A stretch of 57,208 nucleotides of DNA, taken from positions 1 through 57,208 of the forward strand of contig JAIRPI010000021.1 in NCBI GenBank assembly GCA_031257095.1, read 5' to 3'. The stretch comes from Mycoplasmataceae bacterium (GTDB lineage: Bacteria; Bacillota_I; Bacilli_A; Mycoplasmatales; Mycoplasmoidaceae). The notes under the pieces are model-generated. The model searched no databases, was not told where the DNA came from, and was given only the letters and a program-made list of their open reading frames with translations. Positions 18,870 to 29,033 of this stretch are shown piece after piece. Made by a program: the position numbers and the translations under genes. The stretch's first letter is position 1. Every line of letters starts with the position of its first letter.

Positions 18870-20855
18870 TTATACATCCAAGTTTTTCACAAATTTCGCA
18901 TTTGCTGAAATAAAGTCCTTGCGCGGTTGCACATCATCACCCATTAAGAAACTAAACATTTGATCAGCCTTAATTGCATCATCAATAGTAATCTTATGCA
19001 AGATTCTTCTTTCTGGATCCATGGTGGTTTCTCAAAGTTGCGACGCATCCATTTCTCCTAACCCTTTGTATCGTTGAATAGTAAATTTAGTGTTGCCAGC
19101 TTGTTTTTTAATTTCTTCTAATTGTTGATCGGTATACACATATTGTGTTAGCTTTCCACTAATAAATTTATAAAGCGGTGGTTGGGCAGCGTACACACAA
19201 CCCATTTCAATGATTGGTTTCATGTAACGATAAAAGAATGTTAATAATAAAATACGAATGTGCGCACCATCAACATCCGCATCGGTCATGATGATAATTT
19301 TGTTATAACGAATTTTTTCTAAAGCAAATTCGGGTAAGACACCACAACCAATTGCGGTGATGAGCGCCATAATTTCATCATTTTCAAAAATTTTATTTGT
19401 CTTGGCTTTCTCAACATTTAAAATTTTTCCTTTTAAAGGGAGAATAGCTTGATAGGCGTGTTCTCGCCCCTGTTTAGCTGACCCGCCAGCCGAATCACCT
19501 TCGACTATATATAATTCAGTGACACTATTATCTTTTAATTCACAATCGGTTAGTTTACCTGGCAATGAACCACTATCGAATGGCGATTTTCGTCTTGTTG
19601 CTTCACGCGCTTCTTGTGCTTTTAATCTAGCTTCTTTAGCAAACAATACTTTTTTAATAATGGTTGCGGCTTCTTCTGGGTTTTCTAAAATAAATTTTTC
19701 TAAAATTTTACTTGTTACATCGTTAACAAATCCCGACACTTCTGTATTACCCAACTCACCCTTAGTTTGTCCTTTGTATTGTGGTTGTGGGTGTTTAACA
19801 GAAATGATGACTGCTAACCCCTCAAGCACATCATCTTTAGTAATTTTGTCATCATTATCTTTAAGAAATTTTTTGTCTAATGCAAATTTATTAATTAAAC
19901 GAACTAAAGCATCACGGAAGCCTCTCTCGTGTGTTCCGCCATCTGGTGTAATAATGTTATTACAAAAAGAAAAGAGAGAAACGTTGTAGGATTTGTTGTA
20001 TTGGAAAGCTACCTCACAACGTAATTGGTATTCTTCACCACTAGCCGTTTTTACTTTTTTAGTAACATCCCCGTAGACAATGTCTTTAATTAAACTTTCT
20101 TTGTCTTTGTTCAAATCCTCAACAAATTGAATAATTCCTTTTTCATATTGTCAATTATCAACTTGTCCTGTTTGTTGATCAACAAAGGTTATTTTTAAAC
20201 CTTTGTTTAAATATGCCATTCTTTGCAATCTAGTAATAATGGTGTCACGATCAAATGGGTGTTGCTCCATGATGGTAAAATCTGGATAAAATTCAATAGT
20301 GGTGCCGTGCTCTTTTTCACTCGCATTACCAATGACGTGTAATTTTTCTAAAATTTTACCACCATCACCAAACTTAGCGTAATATTGTTTGCCATCTTTA
20401 TCCACCCAAACTTTAAATCACTTACTCAATGCATTGGTTACTGAAGCACCAACTCCGTGTAATCCACCGGAAATTTTGTATGCATTATTATCAAATTTAC
20501 CACCAGCGTGAAGAACGGTTAATACCGTTTCCACTGTCGATATTCCCGTTTTTTGATGAATATCAACAGGAATACCACGTCCATTATCATCAACAATTAT
20601 TGACCCTTCTTTAGTTAGTGTAACAATAACCCTAGTGGCATGGCCTGCCATTACCTCGTCGATAGAATTGTCAACAATCTCCCAAATCATATGGTGTAAA
20701 CCTTCAGGACCGGTAGAACCAATATACATACCAGGACGTTTACGTACTGGTTCTAGACCTTCTAATACTTGGATGTCACCACCAGTATAATCGTCTTTGC
20801 TTTTAAATTCTTGTTGTTCGTTTATTTCGTTATTGTTATTGATATTGTTGTCCAT
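18870..20855 (-). CDS. gyrB: DNA gyrase subunit B
   Basis: 661 residues. GHKL ATPase motifs are present: [23 protein letters not shown] and [17 protein letters not shown] (the final Trp is TGA). The TOPRIM motifs are [17 protein letters not shown] and [14 protein letters not shown]; the C-terminal end has [21 protein letters not shown], the GyrA-binding signature. A short Asn-rich N-terminal extension precedes the conserved domain. Its 5' end overlaps the S4 protein gene by 20 bases. Confidence 0.97.
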
Positions 20856-21084
20856 TGGTGTTTTGATTGTTAATATAAAAATGTGTGTTGTTTATTGAAA
20901 CTGTGTCATTATTAAATAATTTTTTTCCTCGTTCTTTGCACAATACTCCATTCACTTTAACTTCGTGGGTTTTAATAAAGGTTTTGGCTTGTGCTCCAGA
21001 AGAAATTACGTGTTGAAATTTCAACATTTGCCCGAGGGTGATGTGGGGGGTTGTTATACTAATCACCTTCTTTTCAACATTCAT
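20836..21084 (-). CDS. S4-domain RNA-binding protein (YaaA/RlbA type)
   Basis: 82 residues made of one S4 RNA-binding domain: [20 protein letters not shown], then [18 protein letters not shown]. Proteins of this type are commonly encoded between dnaN and recF/gyrB in Firmicutes; here recF is absent, as is usual in Mollicutes. I chose ATG 21,084 over an in-frame ATG at 21,096 because TATAAT (21,105-21,100) is only three bases from the latter, which would leave it outside the message. The exact role is unknown, probably ribosome-linked. Confidence 0.85.
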   Translation of the reverse strand: MNVEKKVISITTPHITLGQMLKFQHVISSGAQAKTFIKTHEVKVNGVLCKERGKKLFNNDTVSINNTHFYINNQNTNGQQYQ

Positions 21085-21168
21085 TTTATTAACCATTTAA
21101 TTATATTAAAGATTAGAAAATTATTGGAGAAAATTGAGTAAAATTAATTATTTTTTAAACGATATTTT

Positions 21169-22263
21169 TTATTTAATTGGTTGAATAATAGAAGTATAGT
21201 TTGGGTTGGTTGGATTTAAAATAAAGATTGGTTGGTTTGTTGATTGAAAAACAATTTTCACTTTTTCATCATCTATATTTTTTAAAAGTGTGGTAAGGTT
21301 TTTAATATTTAAGTTAAATTGTTCATCCTTGTTGATTTCACAAGTTGCCGGTAATTCTGTAAAAAATGTTCCTTTATTTGTTGATTTAGTATATATTTGA
21401 ATTTTATTATTAGAAATTGTTAATGTGAGAGTGGGATTTTTTTCTAAATTATTAATAGCTCCTGCTTGGTTGATGGTGTTAAGAAATAAATTTTTCTCAA
21501 CAACAACTGCGTCACCTTTTATTTCGTTTAAAATATTTATTTTAGGAAATGTTTCTGTTAATAAAAGTGAATTAATAATTGTATCATCAAAATTGATAAT
21601 AATGTTTGTGTTGTTTTTAATATAAAAAGTGCATTTTGTATTTTTTGAAATTTTATTTGAAATTAATTTAAACACTTCTTGAGGGATTGTGATATTAAAT
21701 TCACTTGATTGAATTTTAGAATTATATGAAGCTAAAAAGGTTGTGCTGGCTCCGATACATGTTAGTTTAGACTCATTGTTGTTAAAATTGATCCCAGTTA
21801 AAATTTGTCTGTTTTGGTTAATCAAGGTAATGCAATTAATCAATTTATTGCATGAATAATCTAAAACATCAAAAGGAATAGAAAATGGTGATTTAGATTC
21901 AAAATCTATTCCATATAAATCATTTAAATCATTAATTAACAAATTTGTTGTTGAGTTTTTAGAATTAATTATTAAATTATTATCTAGAACATATATATTT
22001 AATTCATCACTTTTATTGAATTTTGATATTAAATTAAACAATGTTGTTAAATTAATTAAAATCTCTCCTTCTTCCTCAATGAATAAATTCTTTGTTGTTG
22101 TTTTAATTGATATTTTTTTATTAGTGCTAACCCCTGATAATGTTTTATTTTTAACACTTAAATGGATACAACTAAAAACAACATCTTCTAAAAAACTATT
22201 CAAATTTTCAAAATGTATTTTTAGTAATTTTTCTAATTCAATTTGTTTTATATTTATTTTCAT
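21169..22263 (-). CDS. dnaN: DNA polymerase III sliding clamp (beta subunit)
   Basis: 364 residues, about the normal clamp length, starting MKINIKQIELEKLL and ending with an FILNP-NPNYTSIIQPI type C-terminus as in clamps. Sequence is divergent but the three-domain pattern (LINLTTLFNLISKF, NITIPQEVFKLISNKI, NLNIKNLTTLLKNI) and position next to dnaA identify it. It tethers the replicative polymerase to DNA. There are 37 bases between it and dnaA, which suggests one transcript; a TATAAT also sits three bases from its ATG. Confidence 0.93.
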   Translation of the reverse strand: MKINIKQIELEKLLKIHFENLNSFLEDVVFSCIHLSVKNKTLSGVSTNKKISIKTTTKNLFIEEEGEILINLTTLFNLISKFNKSDELNIYVLDNNLIINSKNSTTNLLINDLNDLYGIDFESKSPFSIPFDVLDYSCNKLINCITLINQNRQILTGINFNNNESKLTCIGASTTFLASYNSKIQSSEFNITIPQEVFKLISNKISKNTKCTFYIKNNTNIIINFDDTIINSLLLTETFPKINILNEIKGDAVVVEKNLFLNTINQAGAINNLEKNPTLTLTISNNKIQIYTKSTNKGTFFTELPATCEINKDEQFNLNIKNLTTLLKNIDDEKVKIVFQSTNQPIFILNPTNPNYTSIIQPIK

Positions 22264-22300
22264 ATTATTATATTGTTATTGTGGGTTGTGGGTTTCATTA

Positions 22301-23596
22301 TTATATTTTTTTGTAGAGATTTATTAATACTCTCTTCAAGTCTTCATCTTTTTTAATTAAATTATTAATATTTTCTACTGCATCTATTATTGTGGTGTGG
22401 TGTTTTAAAAATAAAACCCCTATTTGTTCGAAAGGCATATTAAATTTATATCGCAACGCGTGCATACAAATGGAACGTATTTTTACAATATTTTTCTTTT
22501 TTGATTTTGATTTTATACTATTAGAATCAACATTATAAAATTTACAAATCTCTTCGATAATAATATTTGGGTCGACATCGTAACCGTTTTTCTTCCATTT
22601 ATCTGAAGAAAACTGGTGTAATAATGATTTGCAATCATCTAGTGTTATGACGCAGTTTGCTTTATTTTCATTAATAATTCAAAATAATAAATTTTGAATA
22701 AAACCCTCTAATTGTCTCACATCTTTGCTATATCGATGAATAACATAAGCGATAGCTTCTTCAGTAAAATTTATATCTTTATTTACACTTGCTATTTTCT
22801 TTAAAAATAAATTTTTTATATCTTCATTTGATGGTGTTTGTAAAATTACGCACAGCCCACTGTTAAAACGCGAAATCATTCTATCATCAAAATTATTTAA
22901 CTCAGAAGGGGTAGAGTCTGAGGTGAAAATAATAATTTTATTTTCATTTATATTTTTATTAAAAATATAAAATAAAATTTCATTTATTTTTTCTTTTTTT
23001 GATAAAAATTCTACATCATCAAATAACAATAAATCTACTTGTGCGTATTTTTCTTTTAATAACTCAATAGATTGATCGTTTTTTATTAAAGAACCATACA
23101 CTTCTCTAACAAAATCATCAGATGTAATATACAAAACATTTTTATCGGGGTGTTGTTTGGTATATTCATTGCCAACTGCATGTAATAAGTGGGTTTTGCC
23201 AAGTCCAACCCCACCACAAATATATATAGGGTTTCAAAAAACAGATTTTAAAACGCTTTGGACAGCATTATAACCACTTTTGTTAAATTCGTAGACAAAA
23301 AAATTATCAAAAGTGAATTGTTTATTCAAATTAGAAATAATTTTTTTATTTTCTTGTTGATTTTGATGAGAAACGACAAAAACAACTTTTTTGCCGTTTA
23401 AAACCAAAGATGAAATTTTGCTAGCTCATTCATTGTTTAAAACGTCCTCGGCAAATTTATTGGCGCAACCAAGAAGAATATTTTTTTCATCTTCTTTAAT
23501 GAACTTTAAACTTTCGACAAACTCAGAATAGAAAAAACCATTTGCTATTTCACCTTTCAAATATTTCTGTATTTTTTCAAGAATAGGGTGTGTCAC
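22301..23596 (-). CDS. dnaA: chromosomal replication initiator DnaA
   Basis: 431 residues from GTG 23,596. AAA+ motifs are clear: Walker A GGVGLGKTHLLHAV, Walker B LLLFDDVEFLSKKEKINEIL, and the sensor-2 KDVRQLEGFI. Domain IV, which binds DnaA boxes, is recognisable (KIRSICMHALRYKF, FEQIGVLFLKHHTTIIDA), but the usual RDHTT motif reads KHHTT, losing the conserved Asp. Several Trp are TGA. The N-terminal domain I is poorly conserved. Being next to dnaN, the S4 gene and gyrBA marks the usual origin-proximal cluster. Confidence 0.95.
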
Positions 23597-23648
23597 GTTT
23601 AAGGGGTAATTATTATATTAATAATTCTTTAATATTAAATTTACACAA
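23597..23648. other. AT-rich gap upstream of dnaA (candidate unwinding region)
   Basis: 52 bases, almost all A/T apart from AAGGGG, between dnaA and the NlpC/P60 gene. It holds a minus-strand TATAAT about 15 bases before the dnaA GTG. It could serve as promoter and as the DNA unwinding part of an origin, but it has no DnaA box. Confidence 0.3.
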
Positions 23649-24551
23649 CTAATTTTCTTTAAAAATTTTTTTTAGAATATCGTTTGGTGTTGCGTTAGCA
23701 AATTTATCAGGATCTGAAATAAATGAGTTTAGTGTTCATCTAAACACTTTAACGCTTTGATCACCTATATAATCGCTTCACAATCTACAATAAGCAGCAT
23801 CGTTATCCAAAGCATTTTTATTAAATTGTGGATAATATTTTTTCATATAAGAATGAGCCAATAAAACAGCATCAGACTTTTCGCTTCCACTCGGTGTAGT
23901 TGTACCACACAAATATACACCACCATACTTTTCTTTTATTGGTTCTGGTGTATCTACCACATGTTTGGTACAAACACTAGAATGGAGAATTAGAACACTA
24001 CCATCATCGCATTGGCCCAAAGAAATTCATACGTGGTTGTCAGGCGCTGTTGTGGTCACAATATCTCCTGGCTCTAAATAGTTTTTGCCATTGAGAAGAT
24101 AACCTCAACCTAAATTGGCAAATGTTTCCGCCATTAAGGTTGAATGCATTACAAAACCGGGACCACCACTTTGAGTGTTAAATAAGTTATAAATTACTCA
24201 ACCAACAAAACCACTACAGTCTAGACCATGGTGATACTCATCTTGATGGTCATTGTAGTCGTACTCTCAACCGTTTTTATTAAAAAATTTTTCTCATTCC
24301 TGTGAAACACCAATTGTACGTGAATCAACACCAGATCCATTACCTTTATCGTTTCATCCACCATTCCAAACATATAATGTTTTACCGACGGGTTGCATAC
24401 CTGTAACCAAAAAATTTTTAATTGTTGCTAGCCCTGGTGTCGGTTTTAAAATTTGACTATGTTCACAACTTGTCAAACAAAATGAACAGGTCACCGCTGC
24501 TACAAATGGAACCGCGAAAGATAACAAACCAACACCCCTTGTTACTCTCAT
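23649..24551 (-). CDS. NlpC/P60-like cysteine peptidase lipoprotein
   Basis: 300 residues. A signal peptide ends in a lipobox (SFCLTSC, Cys29), so Lgt would anchor it to the outer face of the membrane. The catalytic domain follows: YHHGLDCSGFVGWVIYN (Cys112 as nucleophile), PGDIVTTTAPDNHVWISLG (catalytic His), then a polar residue near ILHSSV. NlpC/P60 enzymes cut peptide bonds in peptidoglycan stems. In a wall-less cell the natural substrate would be foreign wall fragments, which fits the muropeptide-salvage operon 4 kb away. It lies directly upstream of dnaA on the same strand and diverges from etfB. Confidence 0.82.
23827..23835 (-). other. single DnaA box
   Basis: TGTGGATAA on the plus strand, which is a perfect TTATCCACA on the minus strand. 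It lies inside the NlpC/P60 gene 230 bases upstream of dnaA. I found no second perfect copy nearby, so this is weak support for an origin here. Confidence 0.35.
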
Positions 24552-24586
24552 ATTCTATTTAAATAAATTATATAATTTTTTCATTA

Positions 24587-25375
24587 ATGAATATTCTAGT
24601 TTGTATAAAGCAAGTACCTGCGTCAAGCAATGTAAAAGTAGATGAAAAAACAGGTATTCTCATTCGTGATACCAAAGATACGCAGTTAAACACTTGTGAT
24701 TTATTTGCGGTTGAATTAGCATTAACTATTAAAAGAGAAAAGGACTGTATCTCCACAATTACTATGGGTCCACCAAGCGCCCAAGTGTCGCTTTTAGAAA
24801 CATTATCAATGGGATGTGATAAAAGTTTCTTATTAACAGATAAACTTTTTGCTGGTAGCGATGTTTTGGCGACAGCGAAAGCTTTAAAAACAGGCATTAG
24901 TAAAATCGGTCAATTTGATTTAATATTGTGCGGCAAACAAACTAGCGACGGCGACACAGCTCAGGTTGGACCAGAAATAGCACAACTTTTAAATATTCCT
25001 CACGCAACCAATGTAACAAAAATATTGGAATTGACCGATAAATATGTTATTTTTGAAAACAACTTAGATGAATTTATCATGACTCAAAAAATGGCGTTGC
25101 CATGTTTGCTATGTGCAGATGCTAACATCAACACACCCAGATTGCCATCTTACGTTTTAGAAAAGAAGAATTTAAATGTTAAACCAACAATCATTTCGGT
25201 CAAAGATTTTGACCAACGAGATTCTAGTGATATCTACGGATTAGATGGTTCGCCTACTAAGATATTACAAATTTATTCGCCGCAAGAAAATACAAACAAG
25301 ACTATTTACACTGATGACTGCGACACGCAGTCTAACTTAATTGTAGATATATTAATCGACAACAAACTAATCTAA
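24587..25375 (+). CDS. etfB: electron transfer flavoprotein beta subunit
   Basis: 262 residues. ILVCIKQVPASSNVKVDEKTG, then TMGPPSAQVSLLETLSMG and LILCGKQTSDGDTAQVGPEIAQLL are EtfB signatures. In bifurcating Etfs this subunit carries the second FAD and the NAD site. It opens a three-gene operon with etfA and a GlcD-type dehydrogenase, the same order (EtfB, EtfA, LDH) as the electron-confurcating lactate dehydrogenase of acetogens. TATAAT at 24,571-24,576 is ten bases before the ATG; no Shine-Dalgarno is seen. Confidence 0.93.
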   Translation: MNILVCIKQVPASSNVKVDEKTGILIRDTKDTQLNTCDLFAVELALTIKREKDCISTITMGPPSAQVSLLETLSMGCDKSFLLTDKLFAGSDVLATAKALKTGISKIGQFDLILCGKQTSDGDTAQVGPEIAQLLNIPHATNVTKILELTDKYVIFENNLDEFIMTQKMALPCLLCADANINTPRLPSYVLEKKNLNVKPTIISVKDFDQRDSSDIYGLDGSPTKILQIYSPQENTNKTIYTDDCDTQSNLIVDILIDNKLI

Positions 25376-25378
25376 ACT

Positions 25379-26569
25379 GTGAAACTAATAATAAACCAAA
25401 ACAAAGTGACAGAAAATATCGCCAACAAATTAGTTGGCATATGTCCATTTAATGCAATTGAATATTCACAAAAAGTTTTATCTATTAACGCGAATTGTAA
25501 ATTTTGTAAATTGTGTGTAAAAAATAGCGAAGGAGCAATCTCATTGCAAGAAGAAACCGCTGTCCAACACGATTTAAGTGAGTGGAAAGGAATTCTTGTT
25601 TTTGCCGATTTCATTAATGGGCGTTTGCACCCAGCAACACTTGAGTTAATTTCCAAAGCAAGAGAATTAAATAAAATTCTTAACCAAACAATTTCTGTTT
25701 TAATTATTGGTCACGCTACTAATGAATCTTGTGAAAGTATTGCGAAATATGGAGTGGATAATATTTATGTATGTGATCATAAATCGTTGCAAAACTTTAA
25801 TATTTTAACATACACTAAAATTTTTATTGAATATGTTAAAACATACAAGCCATCAATAATTTTAGTAGCAGCAACTAATTTTGGTCGTTGCCTTGCTCCA
25901 AGAGTTGCTGCATACTTTCAAACCGGTATGACTGCCGATTGCACAATATTAGACATTCAAGCAAATGGCAATTTAATTCAAACTCGACCAGCGTTTGGTG
26001 GTAATATCATGGCCAAAATAATTACCCCAAACACTCGGCCACAAATTTGTACTGTTAGATATAAAGTCTTTGCTAAGTCATTACCACCAACACCAAAAAC
26101 CCCTAAAATTATTACCCTTCCCTTCCAACAACACTTCCTCTCACCAGAAATTGAGTGTTTAAATTTAATTACTAAACAAAAAGAAGTTGATTTAGTAGAT
26201 GCCGAAAGAATCATAGTGTGCGGGCGTGGCTTTAGTAAAAAGGCTGATTTAGCTATGGCATACACCCTGGCGGAACTGCTAGACGCACAAGTCGGCTGTA
26301 CTAGACCACTTATTGAAAATAATTGAATGGATTCTCAAAAACAAATTGGCCTTTCTGGTAGAACGGTTAAACCAAAACTAATCATTACTTTAGGTGTTTC
26401 AGGTTCGGTTCAATTTTCTGCTGGTATGGCGAACAGTGGGCTTATTATTGCTATTAACAACAATAAAGATGCACAAATCTTTAATGTTGCCCACCACGGA
26501 TTTGTTGCCGACATTTACGAGATGTTGCCGAAATTAATTAATTTATTAAAAGCTAGGAGAAATAAATAA
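25379..26569 (+). CDS. etfA: electron transfer flavoprotein alpha subunit with N-terminal ferredoxin domain
   Basis: 396 residues from GTG 25,379, three bases after etfB. Residues ~15-60 form a reduced ferredoxin domain, with CPFNAIEY and later CKFCKLC, giving exactly the four Cys of one [4Fe-4S] cluster (cluster II of a 2[4Fe-4S] ferredoxin). The other cluster's ligands are missing. The EtfA core follows, with FAD-domain motifs CGRGFSKKADLAMAYTLAEL, CTRPL and KPKLIITLGVSGSVQFSAGM. Such an N-terminal ferredoxin module is typical of Etfs that exchange electrons with ferredoxin in anaerobes. The Trp before MDSQKQIG is TGA-coded. Confidence 0.93.
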
Positions 26570-27945
26570 TGAATCACGAGATTATTAATAAGTTACAAGA
26601 AAAAGTAACCGCTAAAATTTTACTAGGCGATGATATTCCAGAAGAATATTGTCACGATGAAATGAACACTTTAACGCACAAACCAGATGCCGTTATTAAG
26701 GTACAGTCTACTAAAGAAGTTTCTGAGGTTGTTAAAATCGCTAACCAATATAAAATTCCATTTCTAGCTAGAGGTTCAGGGACGGGACTAGTTGGTGGAT
26801 CTGTTCCAGTGAATGGAGGAATTGTAATAGACATGTCACCAATGAATAAAATTATCGAATTAGATTGTGATAATTTAACCATTACTGTTGAAGCGGGTGT
26901 GTTGCTTATGCAACTATCTGAATTTGTTGAAACTAATGGTTATTTTTATCCACCAGATCCCGGCGAGAAAACAGCAACGATTGGGGGTAATATTGCCACC
27001 AATGCTGGCGGTATGCGGGCAGTAAAATATGGCGTCACTAATAATTATGTAAAAGCGCTGACAGTGGTTTTACCAAGTGGTGAAATTTTACATATCGGTA
27101 GCAAAACAGTCAAGAATAGTAGTGGTTATAATTTGTTAGGATTAATTTGTGGTAGCGAAGGCACTTTATGTATTATTACCGAAGCAACACTAAAGCTTCT
27201 TGCATATCCGAAACATAGCATTAGTTTGCTTGTACCTTATAATGACATGCAAACTGCCTTAACAGTAGTCAACAAAATATTAAAATCAGAAACTGTTCCA
27301 GTAGCAATAGAATATATGACACAACAAACGTTAGTCTACACTGAAAAGTTTCTTAATAAAAAATTTCCTAGCACAAATTATCCTGCTTATTTATTATTAT
27401 CATTCGACGCTAATACTCAACAAACGCTAGAACATGATTATAAAAACGTTGCTGACTTATGTTTAAGTAATGGAGCGCAAGATGTATTAATTGTTAATAA
27501 CGAAGCTCGTAAAAAAGTAGTTTGGAGTGCGCGAGGCGCATTTTTAGAGTCAATCAAATATTCGACTACCAAAATGGACGAATGTGATGTTGTTGTTCCA
27601 CGGAACAAAATGGCTGATTTTATTATGTATACTGAAAAACTACAAAAAGAAATTGATATTAGAATTGTTTGCTTTGGCCACGCCGGAGATGGTAATTTAC
27701 ATATTTATATTTGTAAAGACCAACTACCAGATGAAGAGTTTGAAACTAAATTGAATTGTGTTTTTGACAAACTATATAACGAAGCAAATCGTGTCGGTGG
27801 ACTTGTCTCTGGTGAACACGGGATCGGCTGTGCCAAAAAACAATACTTGTGTAAACAGTGCGGGTCTAAAGCCATTGAATTGATGCAACAAATTAAAAAA
27901 GTTTTTGATCCAAATAATTTGCTAAACGCCAATAAAGTAATTTAA
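26569..27945 (+). CDS. FAD-linked 2-hydroxyacid (probably lactate) dehydrogenase, GlcD/LctD type
   Basis: 458 residues. The PCMH-type FAD site includes PFLARGSGTGLVGGSVP, IDMSPMNKI and TATIGGNIATNAGGMRAVKYG; the C-terminal domain has CFGHAGDGNLHI and GGLVSGEHGIGCAKKQYL. It oxidises a 2-hydroxyacid; D-lactate is the best guess because of the Etf partners. With EtfAB it would form a lactate:NAD complex that uses reduced ferredoxin to push lactate oxidation. The start overlaps the etfA stop by one base with GGAG upstream. It ends tail-to-tail, overlapping by four bases, against the MupG gene. Confidence 0.9.
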   Translation: MNHEIINKLQEKVTAKILLGDDIPEEYCHDEMNTLTHKPDAVIKVQSTKEVSEVVKIANQYKIPFLARGSGTGLVGGSVPVNGGIVIDMSPMNKIIELDCDNLTITVEAGVLLMQLSEFVETNGYFYPPDPGEKTATIGGNIATNAGGMRAVKYGVTNNYVKALTVVLPSGEILHIGSKTVKNSSGYNLLGLICGSEGTLCIITEATLKLLAYPKHSISLLVPYNDMQTALTVVNKILKSETVPVAIEYMTQQTLVYTEKFLNKKFPSTNYPAYLLLSFDANTQQTLEHDYKNVADLCLSNGAQDVLIVNNEARKKVVWSARGAFLESIKYSTTKMDECDVVVPRNKMADFIMYTEKLQKEIDIRIVCFGHAGDGNLHIYICKDQLPDEEFETKLNCVFDKLYNEANRVGGLVSGEHGIGCAKKQYLCKQCGSKAIELMQQIKKVFDPNNLLNANKVI

Positions 27946-29033
27946 TTATTTACAACAAAAACAACTTCATATTGACTATTTAAATAATCCATTATTTTCA
28001 AGTCTTGTCTATTGATTCAACCAACAACGTTTGTTCTAGTATCTTTCGGTAAGTTTTTTAAAACTATGCACAATTCCCCACTATATCTTTTAAATAGTTT
28101 GTTGTCAATAGTAATTGTTCCCCTTTCTCGTTTTTTTTGATTATGTGGTGTGACAAGAGAACCACTTTGAGCATAGAGTCGCGATGCAGTTGAGCGCAAT
28201 AAATAGGTGCTTTTGTCATTGCGGAAAAAATGTGGTTTATTGATAATTTTTATTTCTGCTTCTGTAAGATTATTCATTAAATTAACCTTGATATATACTT
28301 TTTTGCCAAGATATATGTCCTTGATTGTCACTAATTCATTAGTATTTACTTTATCGGCAATAATAATCCCACTGAAAATGTTCTGTGTGCAGGCAATTAA
28401 CAAATTTTCTTTTAGAGAATTATTTCGCATCATCTCAATTGTTGGTAAACCATCACATAATGGAGGCTTGGGGTTATTAATGTTAGGGACAAAACCTCAC
28501 GTGTAGATTTTGTGTTGTTGAAATATTTTTTGCATTGCATCCACTGTGTCTAAAGAAAGCCCAGTATATTGTTTGGGATAATAATTATGAGAAGCGGTTA
28601 AATCCAACTTGTTATTTTTACAAAATAATTTTCATTGCTTAATTTCATCTTCATTAAGTGTCGAGGCATTAATACAGAGGCCTTGAATATTTTTATATTC
28701 TGCAAGATTGTGTTGAAACAATCTAATTTTGAAACCAACATCCAGCCTCAATCAATCAATTTTGATTTGTGAAAACATTTTTTTAAAATGGAAATCTTTA
28801 TGAATTAACTGGAAATTTTCATATGAGATGTCCACCATCAATGGTCTGGTGCCTATATGTTTAGAAAGTTCATGCAAAAAAATAAGTTGTTCTTTTAGGT
28901 TATATTCTGGTAGATGCAAAGAAGAAAAATAACCGAAGTCACTTATTTTATCGATTTCTCTAATTGTTTTAAGTCAATTGCTATTTCTAGCATCAATACC
29001 AATTAATACTTGCGGGTGCTTATTTAATGGCAT
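27942..29033 (-). CDS. mupG: MupG-type 6-phospho-N-acetylmuramidase (DUF871)
   Basis: 363 residues. N-terminal TIM barrel with LIGIDARNSNW, IDWLRLDVGF, INASTL and the signature SHNYYPKQYTGLS; C-terminal beta-rich domain (SGIIIADKV, LRSTASRLYAQSG). This is the DUF871 family, whose characterised members cut MurNAc-6-phosphate off GlcNAc inside the cell. No signal peptide, consistent with cytosolic action. The start lies inside the end of murQ (14-base overlap), so the genes are translationally coupled. It is the last gene of the murP-amidase-murQ-mupG operon. Activity is inferred from family and context. Confidence 0.85.

Noticed and set aside
20429-20614. Plus-strand frame rich in His and Tyr inside gyrB
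   Set aside because: Antisense shadow of the conserved GyrB ATPase domain.
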